From Sinorhizobium numidicum (GTDB lineage: Bacteria > Pseudomonadota > Alphaproteobacteria > Rhizobiales > Rhizobiaceae): a stretch of DNA of 64,000 nt. A program made the position numbers and the translations under genes. Below the pieces are notes generated by a model. It ran no database searches. It was not told the origin of the DNA and worked only from the letters and a program-made list of their open reading frames with translations. Positions within the stretch are counted from its first letter, which is position 1, and each line of letters begins with the position of its first letter. The DNA is taken from the NCBI RefSeq assembly GCF_029892045.1, contig NZ_CP120368.1, positions 3,534,001-3,598,000 on the forward strand. Direction: 5' to 3'. Positions 35,776-46,667 of the stretch are shown here, in pieces.

Positions 35776-36285
35776 ATGAGTGAGGCACAGCCGAAGACTG
35801 CGGAAGACCTGTTCCGCTTTCTCGACGAGCTTGATATCGAACATCGTACGAAGCGCCACGCGCCCGTCTTCACCGTCGCCGAATCGGTGGCACTTCGCGA
35901 CGAAATTCCCGGCGGACATACAAAGAACCTGTTCGTGAAGGATAAAAAGGACAATTATTTCCTTCTCACCGTCGAGGAGCATGCGACGGTGGACTTGAAA
36001 ACCGTGCATCAGATCATTGGCGCGGCGAGCAGGGTCTCGTTCGGCAAGCCGGAAAAGCTTATGGAATATCTGGGCGTGGTTCCCGGCGCCGTGACCGCCT
36101 TTGGCGCGATCAACGATACAGGCGGAAATGTGAAGATGATTCTCGACGAGGCGCTGATGGCTTTCGACACGATCAATTGCCATCCGCTCTCGAACGATCA
36201 GACGACCTCGATCGCCTCGAAGGACTTGTTGCGTTTCATGGAAGCGACCGGACACGAGCCGCTTGTCTTGAAAGTGACAGCCTGA
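35776..36285 (+). CDS. Prolyl-tRNA synthetase associated domain protein (ProX/YbaK-like)
   Basis: A 169-residue single-domain protein of the YbaK/INS family, which hydrolyses mischarged aminoacyl-tRNA in trans. Landmarks are HAPVFTVAESVALRDEIPGG, HTKNLFVKDKKDNYFLLTV with the Lys used in catalysis, SFGKPEKLMEYLGVVPGAVTAFG and ILDEALMAFDTINCHPL. It most resembles ProXp-ala, which edits alanyl-tRNA-Pro. It precedes the thioredoxin-domain gene on the same strand. The substrate is inferred from family likeness. Confidence 0.87.
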   Translation: MSEAQPKTAEDLFRFLDELDIEHRTKRHAPVFTVAESVALRDEIPGGHTKNLFVKDKKDNYFLLTVEEHATVDLKTVHQIIGAASRVSFGKPEKLMEYLGVVPGAVTAFGAINDTGGNVKMILDEALMAFDTINCHPLSNDQTTSIASKDLLRFMEATGHEPLVLKVTA

Positions 36286-36343
36286 CATACGATCTTTGGC
36301 GCGAATGCATTAAGTCGGACGGCAAGTCCGCGAGGAGAGAAGA

Positions 36344-37318
<975 letters not shown>

Positions 37319-37580
37319 AGACCGTTGCCGCTGCGCCGAAAGCCGGCGCTTTTGGCCGTATCCGCAGCCGGATCACCCCTTTCGCCCTTGAGATTTTCAA
37401 GGGGCGCACCATTTCATGGTCGGGCGCTCTGCGCAAAAGCATGCGCGGCAGCCCGCCAGCGCATAAACCGAAAATCGGAAGCGATCAGCGGTAAGCTATG
37501 CGCAGATTCTGAAGTGTTGCGGCGTCCTTTGCGCGTCAAGTTTGGCGCGGGCGCGCGCTGTGAGTGCAAGGTCTGCCAGA

Positions 37581-38261
37581 ATGCATGTCGGAAATGCGCG
37601 CTATCTCGGTCCGCAGGATTTGCCGGAAATTCTCCCGGTGTTGCCCCTGACGGGCGCACTCCTGCTTCCGGGCGCACAGCTTCCGCTCAATATCTTCGAA
37701 CCGCGCTACATCGCCATGTTCGATGACGCGCTCGCCGGTAACCGCCTGATCGGCATCGTCCAGCCATCCTTCTCCGAGGGGCGCAGCGACATCGACCCGT
37801 CGCCGGTGCCGGCGCTGTGCCAGGTCGGCTGTATCGGCCGTATCACCTCTTTCGCGGAAACGGGTGACGGCCGCTATATCACCTCGCTCACCGGCGTCTG
37901 CCGCTTCCGGCTCTTCGCAGAGGTTGCCGGTACCCGTGGTTACCGCCGCTTCCGCATTGGTCCCTTCGCGACCGATCTCGAAAATCCGGATGATGAAAGC
38001 CTTGTCGACCGGGAGGCGCTTCTGGCCGCCTTCCGGGCCTATCTGGACGCCAACAAGCTGGAAGCGGACTGGGAAAGCGTGGAACGCGCAAGCAATCGCA
38101 CGCTGGTCAATTCGATGGCGATGATGTCGCCCTTCGGCCCGGCGGAAAAACAGGCGCTGCTGGAAGCCCCTGATCTGAAGACGCGCGCCGAAACGCTGAT
38201 CGCGATCACCGAGATCGTGCTCGCCCGCAATTTCGGCGATCTCGACAATATTTTGCAATGA
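37581..38261 (+). CDS. Lon substrate-binding domain protein (LonN-like)
   Basis: A 226-residue protein consisting of only the N-terminal domain of Lon protease, without ATPase or peptidase parts. It opens [32 protein letters not shown], the LON domain start, and continues with [22 protein letters not shown] and YRRFRIG. These small proteins are common in alphaproteobacteria and may act as adaptors; function not established. ATG 37581 begins the conserved part. It overlaps the next gene by four bases. Confidence 0.88.
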   Translation: MHVGNARYLGPQDLPEILPVLPLTGALLLPGAQLPLNIFEPRYIAMFDDALAGNRLIGIVQPSFSEGRSDIDPSPVPALCQVGCIGRITSFAETGDGRYITSLTGVCRFRLFAEVAGTRGYRRFRIGPFATDLENPDDESLVDREALLAAFRAYLDANKLEADWESVERASNRTLVNSMAMMSPFGPAEKQALLEAPDLKTRAETLIAITEIVLARNFGDLDNILQ

Positions 38262-38461
38262 GCGGCAAAGCCATGGACGTCAATGCCAGCAAGGTCGATC
38301 CGAAACTTCTCGAACTGCTTGTCTGCCCTTTGACGAAGGGCCGGCTCAGCTATGACGCGGAGGCCAATGAACTCATCTCCGAAAAGGCCCGCCTTGCCTA
38401 CCCGATCCGCGACGGCGTGCCCATCATGCTGGTCTCGGAAGCACGCAAGATCGAAGACTGA
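38258..38461 (+). CDS. Trm112/UPF0434 family protein
   Basis: A 67-residue protein, [21 protein letters not shown] and [19 protein letters not shown] being the hallmark. The eukaryotic relative Trm112 activates methyltransferases; bacterial members, usually near the Lon-like domain gene, are less understood. Only one cysteine of the usual zinc ribbon is present (LLVCPL), so metal binding by four cysteines is unlikely. It overlaps the previous gene through ATGA at 38258-38261. Confidence 0.88.
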   Translation: MSGKAMDVNASKVDPKLLELLVCPLTKGRLSYDAEANELISEKARLAYPIRDGVPIMLVSEARKIED

Positions 38462-38502
38462 GCGCTCGCGCTTTCGGCCTTAACAGGCGGTCCGCCCTTT
38501 AC

Positions 38503-39717
38503 CTAGATCGGCTGGCCGGAAAGCAGGCGCGGGTCCCCTTCGCCGGCAATGCCGGCTGCCTGGCGGATGAAAAAACTCTTCAGCGACGGAAGGCGATCGA
38601 CAAGGCCGAGGCCGATATCCCGGGCGATCCTCACGGGAGTGATATCGTTGGAGAACAGCCGGTTGAGGACGTCCGTCGTCACCCCCATGCGAAAGGTGTC
38701 GAAACGCCGCCAGGTCTGATAGCGCTCGAGAACCGCGAGCGAGCCGATGTCGAGACCGAGACGATCCGCTTCGACGATAGTCTCGGCGAGCGCCGCCACA
38801 TCCTTGAAGCCGAGATTGAGGCCTTGGCCGGAAATCGGGTGGATGCCATGTGCAGCATCGCCCGCAAGTGCGAAGCGGGGCGCGACAAAGTCGCGGGCAA
38901 GCGTAAGCCCGAGCGGAAATGCCCGGCGGCCGCCGACGACCTTGAGATGGCCGAGCTTGTGGCCAAAGCGACGCTCCAGCTCCTCGTCGAAAAGAAAGTC
39001 GTCGCCCTTGACGAGGCGCTCGGCGTCGTGGGTGCCTTCGGTCCAGACGAGCGAGGAGCGGTTGTTCTTGAGCGGCAAGGTCGCGAAGGGTCCAGCGGGC
39101 AGGAAATGCTCCTCGGCGGTCCCTCCATGCGGCCGCTCGTGCTCGACCGTCGTCACGATGCCCGATTGGCCATAATCGAACTCGACGACCTTGATCCCGG
39201 CTGCCTCGCGCAGCTTGGAGCGAACGCCGTCGCAGGCGACCAGCAGGCGCGCCTCCAACCCTTCGCCGCCGGCGAGCGTGATAGCGACCGCGTGGTCGCC
39301 GCTCTTGAAGCTCTCGACCATTTTCGCTTGCCGGACGGGTATGCTGAAGTCCTTGCAGGCGTCGCGCAGGGCACCGACCAAGGCCGTGTTCGGCACCATA
39401 TAGGCGAAGGGGCGTCCATCGCCGCCGTCGCCCTCGAAGGTGAGGAACACCGGGCGGACCGGATCGGCCGCTTTCGAATCGGTGATCACCATGCGCAGGA
39501 TCGGCTCGGCCTCGGCCGCAATCGCCTCCCAAATCCCGAGCACGTCGAGCATCCGCTCGGCGGCCGCAGTGACGGCGGAAGCCCGTTCGTCCTTTTCCCA
39601 GGCGCCTTCCGGCGCGCCGTCGACGACCATTACCTGAAGATGCGGCGCCGCTTTTTTCAGGGATACCGCGAGCGACAGACCGACGTAGCCGCCTCCGGCA
39701 ATCAATACATCGATCAT
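38503..39717 (-). CDS. UbiH/UbiF-family FAD-dependent hydroxylase
   Basis: A 404-residue flavoprotein monooxygenase likely acting in ubiquinone ring hydroxylation. The N-terminal Rossmann motif is VLIAGGGYVGLSLAVSLKKAA; the second FAD motif is FALAGDAAHGIHPISGQGLN (the GD motif) and nearby LNLGFKDVAALAETI is the Ubi hydroxylase signature. Length is typical. Which ring position it hydroxylates cannot be told; rhizobia often use a broad-specificity UbiL-like enzyme. Longer readings upstream of 39717 overlap tesB on the other strand and are not used. Confidence 0.9.
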   Translation of the reverse strand: MIDVLIAGGGYVGLSLAVSLKKAAPHLQVMVVDGAPEGAWEKDERASAVTAAAERMLDVLGIWEAIAAEAEPILRMVITDSKAADPVRPVFLTFEGDGGDGRPFAYMVPNTALVGALRDACKDFSIPVRQAKMVESFKSGDHAVAITLAGGEGLEARLLVACDGVRSKLREAAGIKVVEFDYGQSGIVTTVEHERPHGGTAEEHFLPAGPFATLPLKNNRSSLVWTEGTHDAERLVKGDDFLFDEELERRFGHKLGHLKVVGGRRAFPLGLTLARDFVAPRFALAGDAAHGIHPISGQGLNLGFKDVAALAETIVEADRLGLDIGSLAVLERYQTWRRFDTFRMGVTTDVLNRLFSNDITPVRIARDIGLGLVDRLPSLKSFFIRQAAGIAGEGDPRLLSGQPI

Positions 39718-39804
39718 CCGCCTGTCTCCCGTCACACTTGAGCATCCTTCGATGCCTATATAGATCAATGCCATCGCCGTTCCTACCATCGGAGACCGCC
39801 GAAA

Positions 39805-40692
39805 ATGTCGCGCCCCGCAGAAACACCCAGGCCACCCATGGACACGCTTCTTGCCACGCTCGATCTTGAAAAGCTGGAGGAAAACCTGTTCCGGGGTCGC
39901 AGTCCGCAGGTCGGCTGGCAGCGCGTCTTCGGAGGCCAGGTGATAGGCCAGGCGCTGGTAGCGGCGCAGCGCACCGTCGACGAAGGGCGCTACGTCCATT
40001 CGCTGCACGCCTATTTCATGCGGCCGGGCGATCCTTCCGTCCCGATCATCTATGAGGTCGACCGCATCCGCGACGGATCGAGTTTCGCGACGCGGCGCGT
40101 CGTCGCGATCCAGCATGGTAAGGCGATTTTCGCGATGTCGGCCTCCTTCCAATATGACGAGGACGGTTTCGAGCACCAGTTCTTCATGCCAGACGTGCCG
40201 ATGCCGGAAACTTTGCCGGGCGAGCAGGAACTGAAGGAAAAATTCCTCATCCATGCGCCCGAAGCGATTCGCCGCTACTGGGAGCGGCCGCGACCGATCG
40301 AAATCCGGCCGGTGTCGCTGCAACACTATTTCTCGCGCGACACGCTGCAGCCCACCCAGGACGTCTGGGTCAAGGCCGTCGGCGCCGTGCCGGACGAGCG
40401 GCATCTGCAAGCGGCCGTGCTTGCCTATATCTCCGACATGACGCTCCTCGACACGTCGCTCTATGCGCACGGAACCTCGGTCTTCGACCGCAACCTGCAG
40501 GTCGCCAGCCTCGATCACGCCATGTGGTTCCACCGGCCCTGCAAGATGGACGACTGGCTGCTTTACACGCAGGATAGTCCAAGTGCCCATGGCGCTCGCG
40601 GCATGACCCGCGGCAGCCTGTTCGATCGCTCAGGCGTGCTGATTGCATCCGTGGCGCAGGAAGGGCTGATCCGTAAAAAGGCAACTGAATAA
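39805..40692 (+). CDS. tesB: Acyl-CoA thioesterase II
   Basis: A 295-residue double hot-dog thioesterase that hydrolyses medium- and long-chain acyl-CoA. FRGRSPQVGWQRVFGGQVIGQ is the N-terminal hot-dog, HSLHAYFMRPGDPSVPIIYEV follows, and the C-terminal hot-dog shows SLDHAMWFHRPCKMDDWLLY with the catalytic Asp and GSLFDRSGVLIASVAQEGLIR. Length equals TesB. It is divergent from the UbiH-type gene and upstream of the glnK promoter region. Confidence 0.95.
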   Translation: MSRPAETPRPPMDTLLATLDLEKLEENLFRGRSPQVGWQRVFGGQVIGQALVAAQRTVDEGRYVHSLHAYFMRPGDPSVPIIYEVDRIRDGSSFATRRVVAIQHGKAIFAMSASFQYDEDGFEHQFFMPDVPMPETLPGEQELKEKFLIHAPEAIRRYWERPRPIEIRPVSLQHYFSRDTLQPTQDVWVKAVGAVPDERHLQAAVLAYISDMTLLDTSLYAHGTSVFDRNLQVASLDHAMWFHRPCKMDDWLLYTQDSPSAHGARGMTRGSLFDRSGVLIASVAQEGLIRKKATE

Positions 40693-40752
40693 AAAACAGT
40701 CAAAATTTTATTTTTGCCCATTTTTTAATCGAAAGGATTGGCGATTTTTTAG

Positions 40753-40788
40753 CATTCCGCGGCAGGACCTTAGCGGAATGGGCTTTTT
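40753..40788 (+). terminator. Hairpin with T run between tesB and glnK
   Basis: CATTCCGC (40753-40760) pairs with GCGGAATG (40773-40780) around a 12-base loop, followed by GGCTTTTT. It probably terminates tesB. It could also overlap an activator site for the glnK promoter 40 bp downstream. Confidence 0.55.
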
Positions 40789-40826
40789 CCATGTCTTTTC
40801 CGTGACTTAACCCACCTCATCGAATC

Positions 40827-40842
40827 TGGCACGCCCCTTGAA
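40827..40842 (+). promoter_or_regulatory. Sigma-54 promoter of glnK-amtB
   Basis: TGGCACGCCCCTTGAA fits the sigma-54 -24/-12 pattern (TGGCAC-N5-TTG) with the GG and near-GC elements correctly spaced. It is about 88 bp before glnK. The operon is known to be NtrC-controlled in related bacteria, so induction under nitrogen limitation is expected; I did not find an unambiguous NtrC dyad. Confidence 0.75.
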
Positions 40843-40863
40843 TGTAGCTTTCCGGTTGCCTGA

Positions 40864-41268
<405 letters not shown>

Positions 41269-41295
41269 GCCACGCCGTTCAGGGAGCATTTCTCG

Positions 41296-42723
41296 ATGTC
41301 ATCATTTAAACTTTCCATCTCTCTCGGGCGTGTGGGCGCATTTGCTGCCGCCCTGCTCGCGCCGGTCGTCGCCTTGGCCCAGGAGACGGCGCCTGCTGCA
41401 GCCCAGGCCGTTGCCGCAACGCCGGTTGCGGATAAGGGCGACACCACCTGGATGCTGTTGTCGACCATCCTCGTGCTGTTGATGACCGTCCCCGGACTTG
41501 CGCTCTTCTATGGCGGCCTCGTGCGCGCCAAGAACATGCTGTCGGTGCTGATGCAGGTTCTGATGATCACCGCCGTGGTGATGATCATCTGGGTCACCTA
41601 CGGCTATTCGCTGGCCTTCACGGACGGCGGTTCGCTCAACTCCTTCGTCGGCGGCTTCTCCAAGATGTTCCTTGCCGGTGTCGATACGACGACACTTGCG
41701 GAAAGCTTCTCCAAGGGCGTCTTCATTCCCGAATACGTCTTCGTCGTCTTCCAGATGACCTTCGCCTGTATTACGCCAGCGCTTATCGTCGGCGCCTTCG
41801 CCGAGCGCATCAAGTTCTCGGCCGTCATGCTGTTCGTCATCCTCTGGGTCACCTTCGTCTATTTCCCGATCGCCCACATGGTCTGGTTCTGGGGCGGCCC
41901 GAGCGCCTATACGGCCCCGACCGGCCTGATCTTCTCCTTCGGCGCGATCGACTTCGCCGGCGGCACCGTCGTCCACATCAATGCCGGCATCGCTGGTCTC
42001 GTCGGCGCGATCCTGCTCGGCAAGCGCGTGGGCTACAAGAAGGAGATCATGGCGCCGCATTCGATGACGCTCACCATGGTCGGCGCCTCGCTGCTGTGGG
42101 TCGGCTGGTTCGGCTTCAATGCCGGCTCCAACCTCGAAGCCAATGCCTACGCTGCACTCGCCATGATCAACACCTTCCTGGCAACCGCAGCGGCGATCAT
42201 CTCCTGGGCCGTGGTTGAAACGCTGGTTCGCGGCAAGGCTTCCATGCTCGGCGCCGCATCCGGTGCCGTTGCCGGTCTCGTTGCCGTCACGCCGGCTGCC
42301 GGCTTCGCCGGCCCGATGGGCGCGATCGTCCTCGGCCTCGTCGTCTCGCCGGTCTGCTACTTCTTCGTCGATGTGGTGAAGAACAAGTTCAACTACGACG
42401 ACAGCCTTGACGTGTTCGGCATTCACGGCGTCGGCGGCATCCTCGGCGCCATCGCAACCGGCATCCTCGTCAACCCGGCTCTGGGCGGCGCAGGCATCGT
42501 CGATTACTCCACGGCCGACTTTGCCGCCGGCTATGCGGGTACGGCGACGCAGGTCTGGGCCCAGCTCAAGGGCGTTCTCGTCACCGTCCTCTGGTCCGCA
42601 ATCGGTTCCGCCATCCTCTTCAAGGTGGTCGATGCGGTCGTCGGCCTGCGCGTCACGGTCGAAGCGGAACGCGAAGGCCTCGACCTGTCCTCGCACGGCG
42701 AAGCTGCCTATCACACCAGCTAA
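41296..42723 (+). CDS. amtB: Ammonium transporter AmtB
   Basis: A 475-residue integral membrane transporter, formed as a trimer with eleven helices per subunit after a cleaved signal peptide (GRVGAFAAALLAPVVALAQE). The twin-histidine pore is represented by GGTVVHINAGIAGLVG and DVFGIHGVGGILGA; ALFYGGLVRAKNMLS and FAERIKFSAVM are family landmarks. It takes up ammonium and is gated by GlnK. It is the second gene of the pair and is followed by a strong terminator. Confidence 0.97.
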   Translation: MSSFKLSISLGRVGAFAAALLAPVVALAQETAPAAAQAVAATPVADKGDTTWMLLSTILVLLMTVPGLALFYGGLVRAKNMLSVLMQVLMITAVVMIIWVTYGYSLAFTDGGSLNSFVGGFSKMFLAGVDTTTLAESFSKGVFIPEYVFVVFQMTFACITPALIVGAFAERIKFSAVMLFVILWVTFVYFPIAHMVWFWGGPSAYTAPTGLIFSFGAIDFAGGTVVHINAGIAGLVGAILLGKRVGYKKEIMAPHSMTLTMVGASLLWVGWFGFNAGSNLEANAYAALAMINTFLATAAAIISWAVVETLVRGKASMLGAASGAVAGLVAVTPAAGFAGPMGAIVLGLVVSPVCYFFVDVVKNKFNYDDSLDVFGIHGVGGILGAIATGILVNPALGGAGIVDYSTADFAAGYAGTATQVWAQLKGVLVTVLWSAIGSAILFKVVDAVVGLRVTVEAEREGLDLSSHGEAAYHTS

Positions 42724-42791
42724 GCGCATCGCGGCGCCGAACGGCGCCGCCAACAGTCCCGTCGCGGTCCGTATCTTGCGGATCGCCCTTA

Positions 42792-42822
42792 GCCCGGATC
42801 CTCGCGATCCGGGCATTTTTTT
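42792..42822 (+). terminator. Rho-independent terminator after amtB
   Basis: GCCCGGATC (42792-42800) pairs perfectly with GATCCGGGC (42806-42814), loop CTCGC, followed by ATTTTTTT. It closes glnK-amtB. Confidence 0.92.
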
Positions 42823-42867
42823 GCCCGACGACATTCCCCTTCCGCTATTTTGCGAACACACGCGCAT

Positions 42868-42886
42868 GGTTAATGTCGCATTAACC
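42868..42886. promoter_or_regulatory. Candidate CtrA-type box upstream of ftsK
   Basis: GGTTAATGTCGCATTAACC is a perfect 8-3-8 palindrome and contains TTAA-N7-TTAA, the spacing of full CtrA sites in alphaproteobacteria. It lies 165 bp before the ftsK start in the 330-bp amtB-ftsK gap, which otherwise holds the amtB terminator and no gene. Confidence 0.5.
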
Positions 42887-43051
42887 GTACTCCGCTTAGG
42901 TTGATTCCATGGCACGCAATGTGCCCGGAGCATCTCGCTTCCGCGCCGAACAAGGCGGACAGGATGTTCCGGAATCCAAGAGCTGGAATGTTCCTCACGG
43001 TTTATCACGAACGGTGGCGCTCCAGGAGATCGAGACGGGCAACAGGCAAAC

Positions 43052-45715
43052 ATGAGCAGAAGCAATCCCGCAACGCTTGACAGCCGTTCCAACGGGTTCG
43101 TGCTAAGCACCTTCGTTTGGCGCCAGATCGCCTCGCTGGCGGGCTTTGGCCTGTTCGCCGCGCTGGCGCTTGCCGTCGCCGCGCTGTCGACATGGAACGT
43201 TTCCGATCCGAGCTTCTCCTATGCGACCTCGGACGAACCGACCAACGTGCTCGGCTACGCCGGGGCCACCTTTGCCGATGTCTTCATGCAGTTCTTTGGC
43301 CTGGCAAGTGTGGTGGCGCTGCTGCCGGCCGTCGCCTGGGCCCTCGTTCTGATTGGCGGCAAACCCTTCGACAAGATTTTCAAGCGGCTGGGCCTCTGGT
43401 TCGTCGGCTCGGTGCTGGCAAGCGCAGCGCTGAGCTGTGTACCGGCGCCCATTACCTGGCCGCTGCCGAATGGCCTCGGCGGTGTTTTTGGCGATATGAT
43501 CCTGCGGTTTCCGGCGCTTTTCACCGGCGCCTTCCCGACCGGGACTTTCGCGACCACTCTCGCCTGCCTTTTTGCCGCGCCGGCCGCCTGGTGCCTGATC
43601 TACAGCGCCGGCCTCATAGGGGTGAGCGAGGAGGAAGAGGAAGAGCCGGCACCGCAAGCCGCCCCCAGCAAGGCACGCACGATCCGCGACGAACTCGATG
43701 AAGAGGACGAGGGAGGACCTTTCACGCTGCTGATGGGGTCGCTCGCTCATATGCGCTTCACGGCACAGGCCCGGCTGCGCCGCGCCTTCGGCATGAGCGG
43801 CACGCGCACCACCAGGCGCGAGTACGATGAACCTTACGACTTCAACAATGACGAATTCGGCACGTTGAACGAGCCTGCCCGGCCGAAACCGCTCGCGGCC
43901 GCCGATCGCATCGAGCCATCGCTCGGTCGGCCGGATCGCCGCGTCGTGACGCCGCCGCCGATCATGGCCGACGAAGACGACGATCTGCCCTTCGATATGG
44001 ACGAGCCGCGCCCTGCCGGCATCCTGCCGGAGGATGACGAAGACGACGTTGCCGCCGACTGGGCGCCGAGGGCCGCGCCGCCGAAGCCGACGATCGCGAA
44101 CCCGGGATCGCGCGTTCTCTCGCCAGCGCCGCGGCCGAAGGGCGGCCAGCGTATCGAACGCGAGGCGCAACGCTCCTTTGTCGACGAGGACGGCGATTTC
44201 ACGCTCCCACCGATGCATTTCCTTGCGGAGCCGAAGAACGTCACCCGCGATGCCTCCCTCTCGGCCGACGCGCTCGAGCAGAACGCCCGCATGCTCGAAG
44301 GCGTGCTCGAGGACTTCGGCGTCAAGGGGGAGATCATCCATGTCCGCCCTGGCCCGGTCGTCACGCTCTACGAACTGGAGCCGGCGCCCGGCATCAAGTC
44401 CTCCCGCGTCATCGGCCTCGCCGACGACATCGCCCGCTCGATGAGCGCGATCGCGGCCCGCGTCGCTGTCGTGCCGGGCCGCAACGCCATCGGCATCGAG
44501 CTGCCGAACCAGCGGCGCGAGACGGTCTATCTGCGCGAACTGATCGGCTCGCGTGACTTCGAGACGACGAAGGCCAAGCTGGCCATGGCGCTCGGCAAGA
44601 CGATCGGCGGCGAACCGGTCGTCGCCGATCTCGCCAAGATGCCGCATCTGCTCGTCGCCGGCACCACCGGCTCGGGCAAGTCGGTGGCGATCAACACGAT
44701 GATCCTGTCGCTGCTTTACCGCCTGCGGCCAGACCAATGCCGCCTCATCATGATCGATCCGAAGATGCTCGAGCTCTCCGTCTATGACGGCATTCCGCAC
44801 CTGCTCTCGCCGGTTGTCACCGATCCGAAGAAGGCGGTGGTCGCGCTGAAATGGACCGTGCGCGAAATGGAAGAGCGCTACAAGAAGATGTCGAAGATCG
44901 GCGTCCGCAACATCGACGGCTTCAATACCCGCGTCGAACAGGCGCTTGCCAAGGGCGAGGCGATCACCCGCACCGTCCAGACCGGCTTCGACCGCCAGAC
45001 GGGCGAGGCGGTCTACGAGACGGAGGAATTCGACCTTTCGCCGATGCCCTATATCGTCGTGATCATCGACGAGATGGCCGATCTGATGATGGTCGCCGGC
45101 AAAGATATCGAGGGCGCGGTGCAGCGGCTGGCGCAGATGGCCCGCGCCGCCGGCATCCACGTCATCATGGCAACGCAGCGCCCATCGGTCGACGTTATCA
45201 CCGGCACGATCAAGGCGAACTTCCCGACGCGTATTTCCTTCCAGGTCACCTCGAAGATCGACAGCCGCACCATCCTCGGCGAACAGGGGGCAGAGCAACT
45301 GCTCGGCATGGGCGATATGCTCTACATGGCCGGCGGCGGACGCATCCAGCGTGTCCACGGTCCCTTCGTCTCCGATACGGAAGTCGAGGAAGTCGTCGCC
45401 TACCTCAAGACCCAGGGCGTGCCCCAATATCTCGACGCGATCACCGAGGATGACGACGAGGAGAACGAGGGCGGCGGACCGGCCGGCACTTCGAATCTTG
45501 CCGATTCCGACGATCCTTACGACCAGGCGGTGGCGATCGTGTTGCGCGACGGCAAGGCCTCGACTTCCTACGTGCAGCGCCGCCTGGGGATCGGCTATAA
45601 TCGTGCCGCCTCGCTGATCGAGCGCATGGAACAGGAAGGCATCATCGGACCCGCGAATCACGCCGGCAAGCGCGAGATCCTGGTGCCGACCGAAGAGGAC
45701 ATCACGGGCCGGTAA
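43052..45715 (+). CDS. ftsK: DNA translocase FtsK
   Basis: An 887-residue division-linked DNA translocase. Hydrophobic helices in the first 190 residues ([37 protein letters not shown]) anchor it at the septum; an acidic, Pro-rich linker follows to about 380. The motor has Walker A in [16 protein letters not shown] near residue 536 and Walker B in [13 protein letters not shown], and the C-terminal gamma winged helix spans [21 protein letters not shown]. It moves chromosome ends and activates XerCD at dif. A CtrA-like box lies upstream. Confidence 0.97.
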   Translation: MSRSNPATLDSRSNGFVLSTFVWRQIASLAGFGLFAALALAVAALSTWNVSDPSFSYATSDEPTNVLGYAGATFADVFMQFFGLASVVALLPAVAWALVLIGGKPFDKIFKRLGLWFVGSVLASAALSCVPAPITWPLPNGLGGVFGDMILRFPALFTGAFPTGTFATTLACLFAAPAAWCLIYSAGLIGVSEEEEEEPAPQAAPSKARTIRDELDEEDEGGPFTLLMGSLAHMRFTAQARLRRAFGMSGTRTTRREYDEPYDFNNDEFGTLNEPARPKPLAAADRIEPSLGRPDRRVVTPPPIMADEDDDLPFDMDEPRPAGILPEDDEDDVAADWAPRAAPPKPTIANPGSRVLSPAPRPKGGQRIEREAQRSFVDEDGDFTLPPMHFLAEPKNVTRDASLSADALEQNARMLEGVLEDFGVKGEIIHVRPGPVVTLYELEPAPGIKSSRVIGLADDIARSMSAIAARVAVVPGRNAIGIELPNQRRETVYLRELIGSRDFETTKAKLAMALGKTIGGEPVVADLAKMPHLLVAGTTGSGKSVAINTMILSLLYRLRPDQCRLIMIDPKMLELSVYDGIPHLLSPVVTDPKKAVVALKWTVREMEERYKKMSKIGVRNIDGFNTRVEQALAKGEAITRTVQTGFDRQTGEAVYETEEFDLSPMPYIVVIIDEMADLMMVAGKDIEGAVQRLAQMARAAGIHVIMATQRPSVDVITGTIKANFPTRISFQVTSKIDSRTILGEQGAEQLLGMGDMLYMAGGGRIQRVHGPFVSDTEVEEVVAYLKTQGVPQYLDAITEDDDEENEGGGPAGTSNLADSDDPYDQAVAIVLRDGKASTSYVQRRLGIGYNRAASLIERMEQEGIIGPANHAGKREILVPTEEDITGR

Positions 45716-45854
45716 GGCCGGCCCCCTGCCGCACCCGCCGCGAGGGTGGCGGCCTGATAACGGTCATTTGAGAACCAGGCGATTACGGCATCGGACAACG
45801 CCTTGAAGACGCCCCACTTGCTCTCCAAATGATCATGAAATGAAGGAGACTGCG

Positions 45855-46517
45855 ATGACAGAGACAAGAACCGGCGACGGCAGCAATCGGGCAATCTCGC
45901 GGCGCGTCTTCGTTTGCGGCCTGGCGGCTCTCGCGGGCATGGCCGGCACGACGATAGACGTGAAGCAGGCGTCGGCGCAGGCGTCCGGCACCGCCCAGAA
46001 GATCGCCGATCATTTTTCGTCGGTGAAGACGATGGCGGGCGAGTTTGTGCAGTTCGGCCCGCGCGGCGAACAGACGGGCGGCAAGTTCTACATCCGTCGG
46101 CCCGGACGAATCCGCTTCAACTATGAAGCCCCCTCGCCGATGCGGGTGATCGCCGACGGCAGGTCCGTCGTCATCGGCAACATGAAGCTGAAGACGTGGG
46201 ATATCTACCCGCTGTCGAAGACGCCGCTCAACCTGCTGCTCAGCGAGAGGATCGACCTTAGCAGCAGGATGGTGCGTGACGTTCGGGAGGAATCCGACCT
46301 CATCACCATCGTTCTCGGGGATCGGTCGATCTTCGGCGATTCGACGATCACGATGATGTTCGACCGGAAGACCTATGACCTCCGGCAGTGGACAATTACC
46401 GATGCGCAGAAGAAGGACACCTCGGTGATGATCTTCAACGTTCGAACCGGGATGGAACTGGACGACAAGGTCTTCCGCATCCCTTATGACGAAGTGCGGA
46501 ATAGAAAAGGCGGCTGA
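45855..46517 (+). CDS. LolA-like outer-membrane lipoprotein carrier
   Basis: A 220-residue exported protein. The N-terminus has SRRVFVCGLAALAGMAG, a Tat-like signal ending near SAQ, then the LolA-like fold: IADHFSSVKTMAGEFVQFGP, GKFYIRRPGRIRFNYEAPSP and QWTITDAQKKDTSVMIFNV. LolA ferries lipoproteins through the periplasm to LolB; this may be that carrier or a related protein. ATG 45855 has GGAG six bases upstream. It follows ftsK on the same strand, a common order for lolA. Confidence 0.87.
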   Translation: MTETRTGDGSNRAISRRVFVCGLAALAGMAGTTIDVKQASAQASGTAQKIADHFSSVKTMAGEFVQFGPRGEQTGGKFYIRRPGRIRFNYEAPSPMRVIADGRSVVIGNMKLKTWDIYPLSKTPLNLLLSERIDLSSRMVRDVREESDLITIVLGDRSIFGDSTITMMFDRKTYDLRQWTITDAQKKDTSVMIFNVRTGMELDDKVFRIPYDEVRNRKGG

Positions 46518-46543
46518 CGGACAAAGCCAAGACCGTCCGACAT

Positions 46544-46566
46544 AGGCCGCCTCCGGGCGGCCTTTT
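46544..46566 (+). terminator. Rho-independent terminator after the LolA-like gene
   Basis: AGGCCGCC (46544-46551) pairs with GGCGGCCT (46556-46563) around a short loop, followed by TTT. It separates the carrier gene from exonuclease III. Confidence 0.8.
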
Positions 46567-46667
46567 CATGTCTTGCCGACCGGCGCTGGACCTGCTTAAA
46601 ACGCCACGCGTTGCCGGGCGCATCATCACGCTCCCACCACCGGATAACATCTCCAGGAGAATGACGA

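Noticed and set aside
41302..43110. Long minus-strand open frame opposite amtB
   Set aside because: Low-complexity acidic translation with no recognisable motif; amtB on the other strand is unmistakable.
43103..45661. Very long minus-strand open frame opposite ftsK
   Set aside because: Its composition (Arg/His/Asp/Gly-rich, no domain) is that of a high-GC shadow frame, while the plus-strand gene shows a complete FtsK with Walker motifs.
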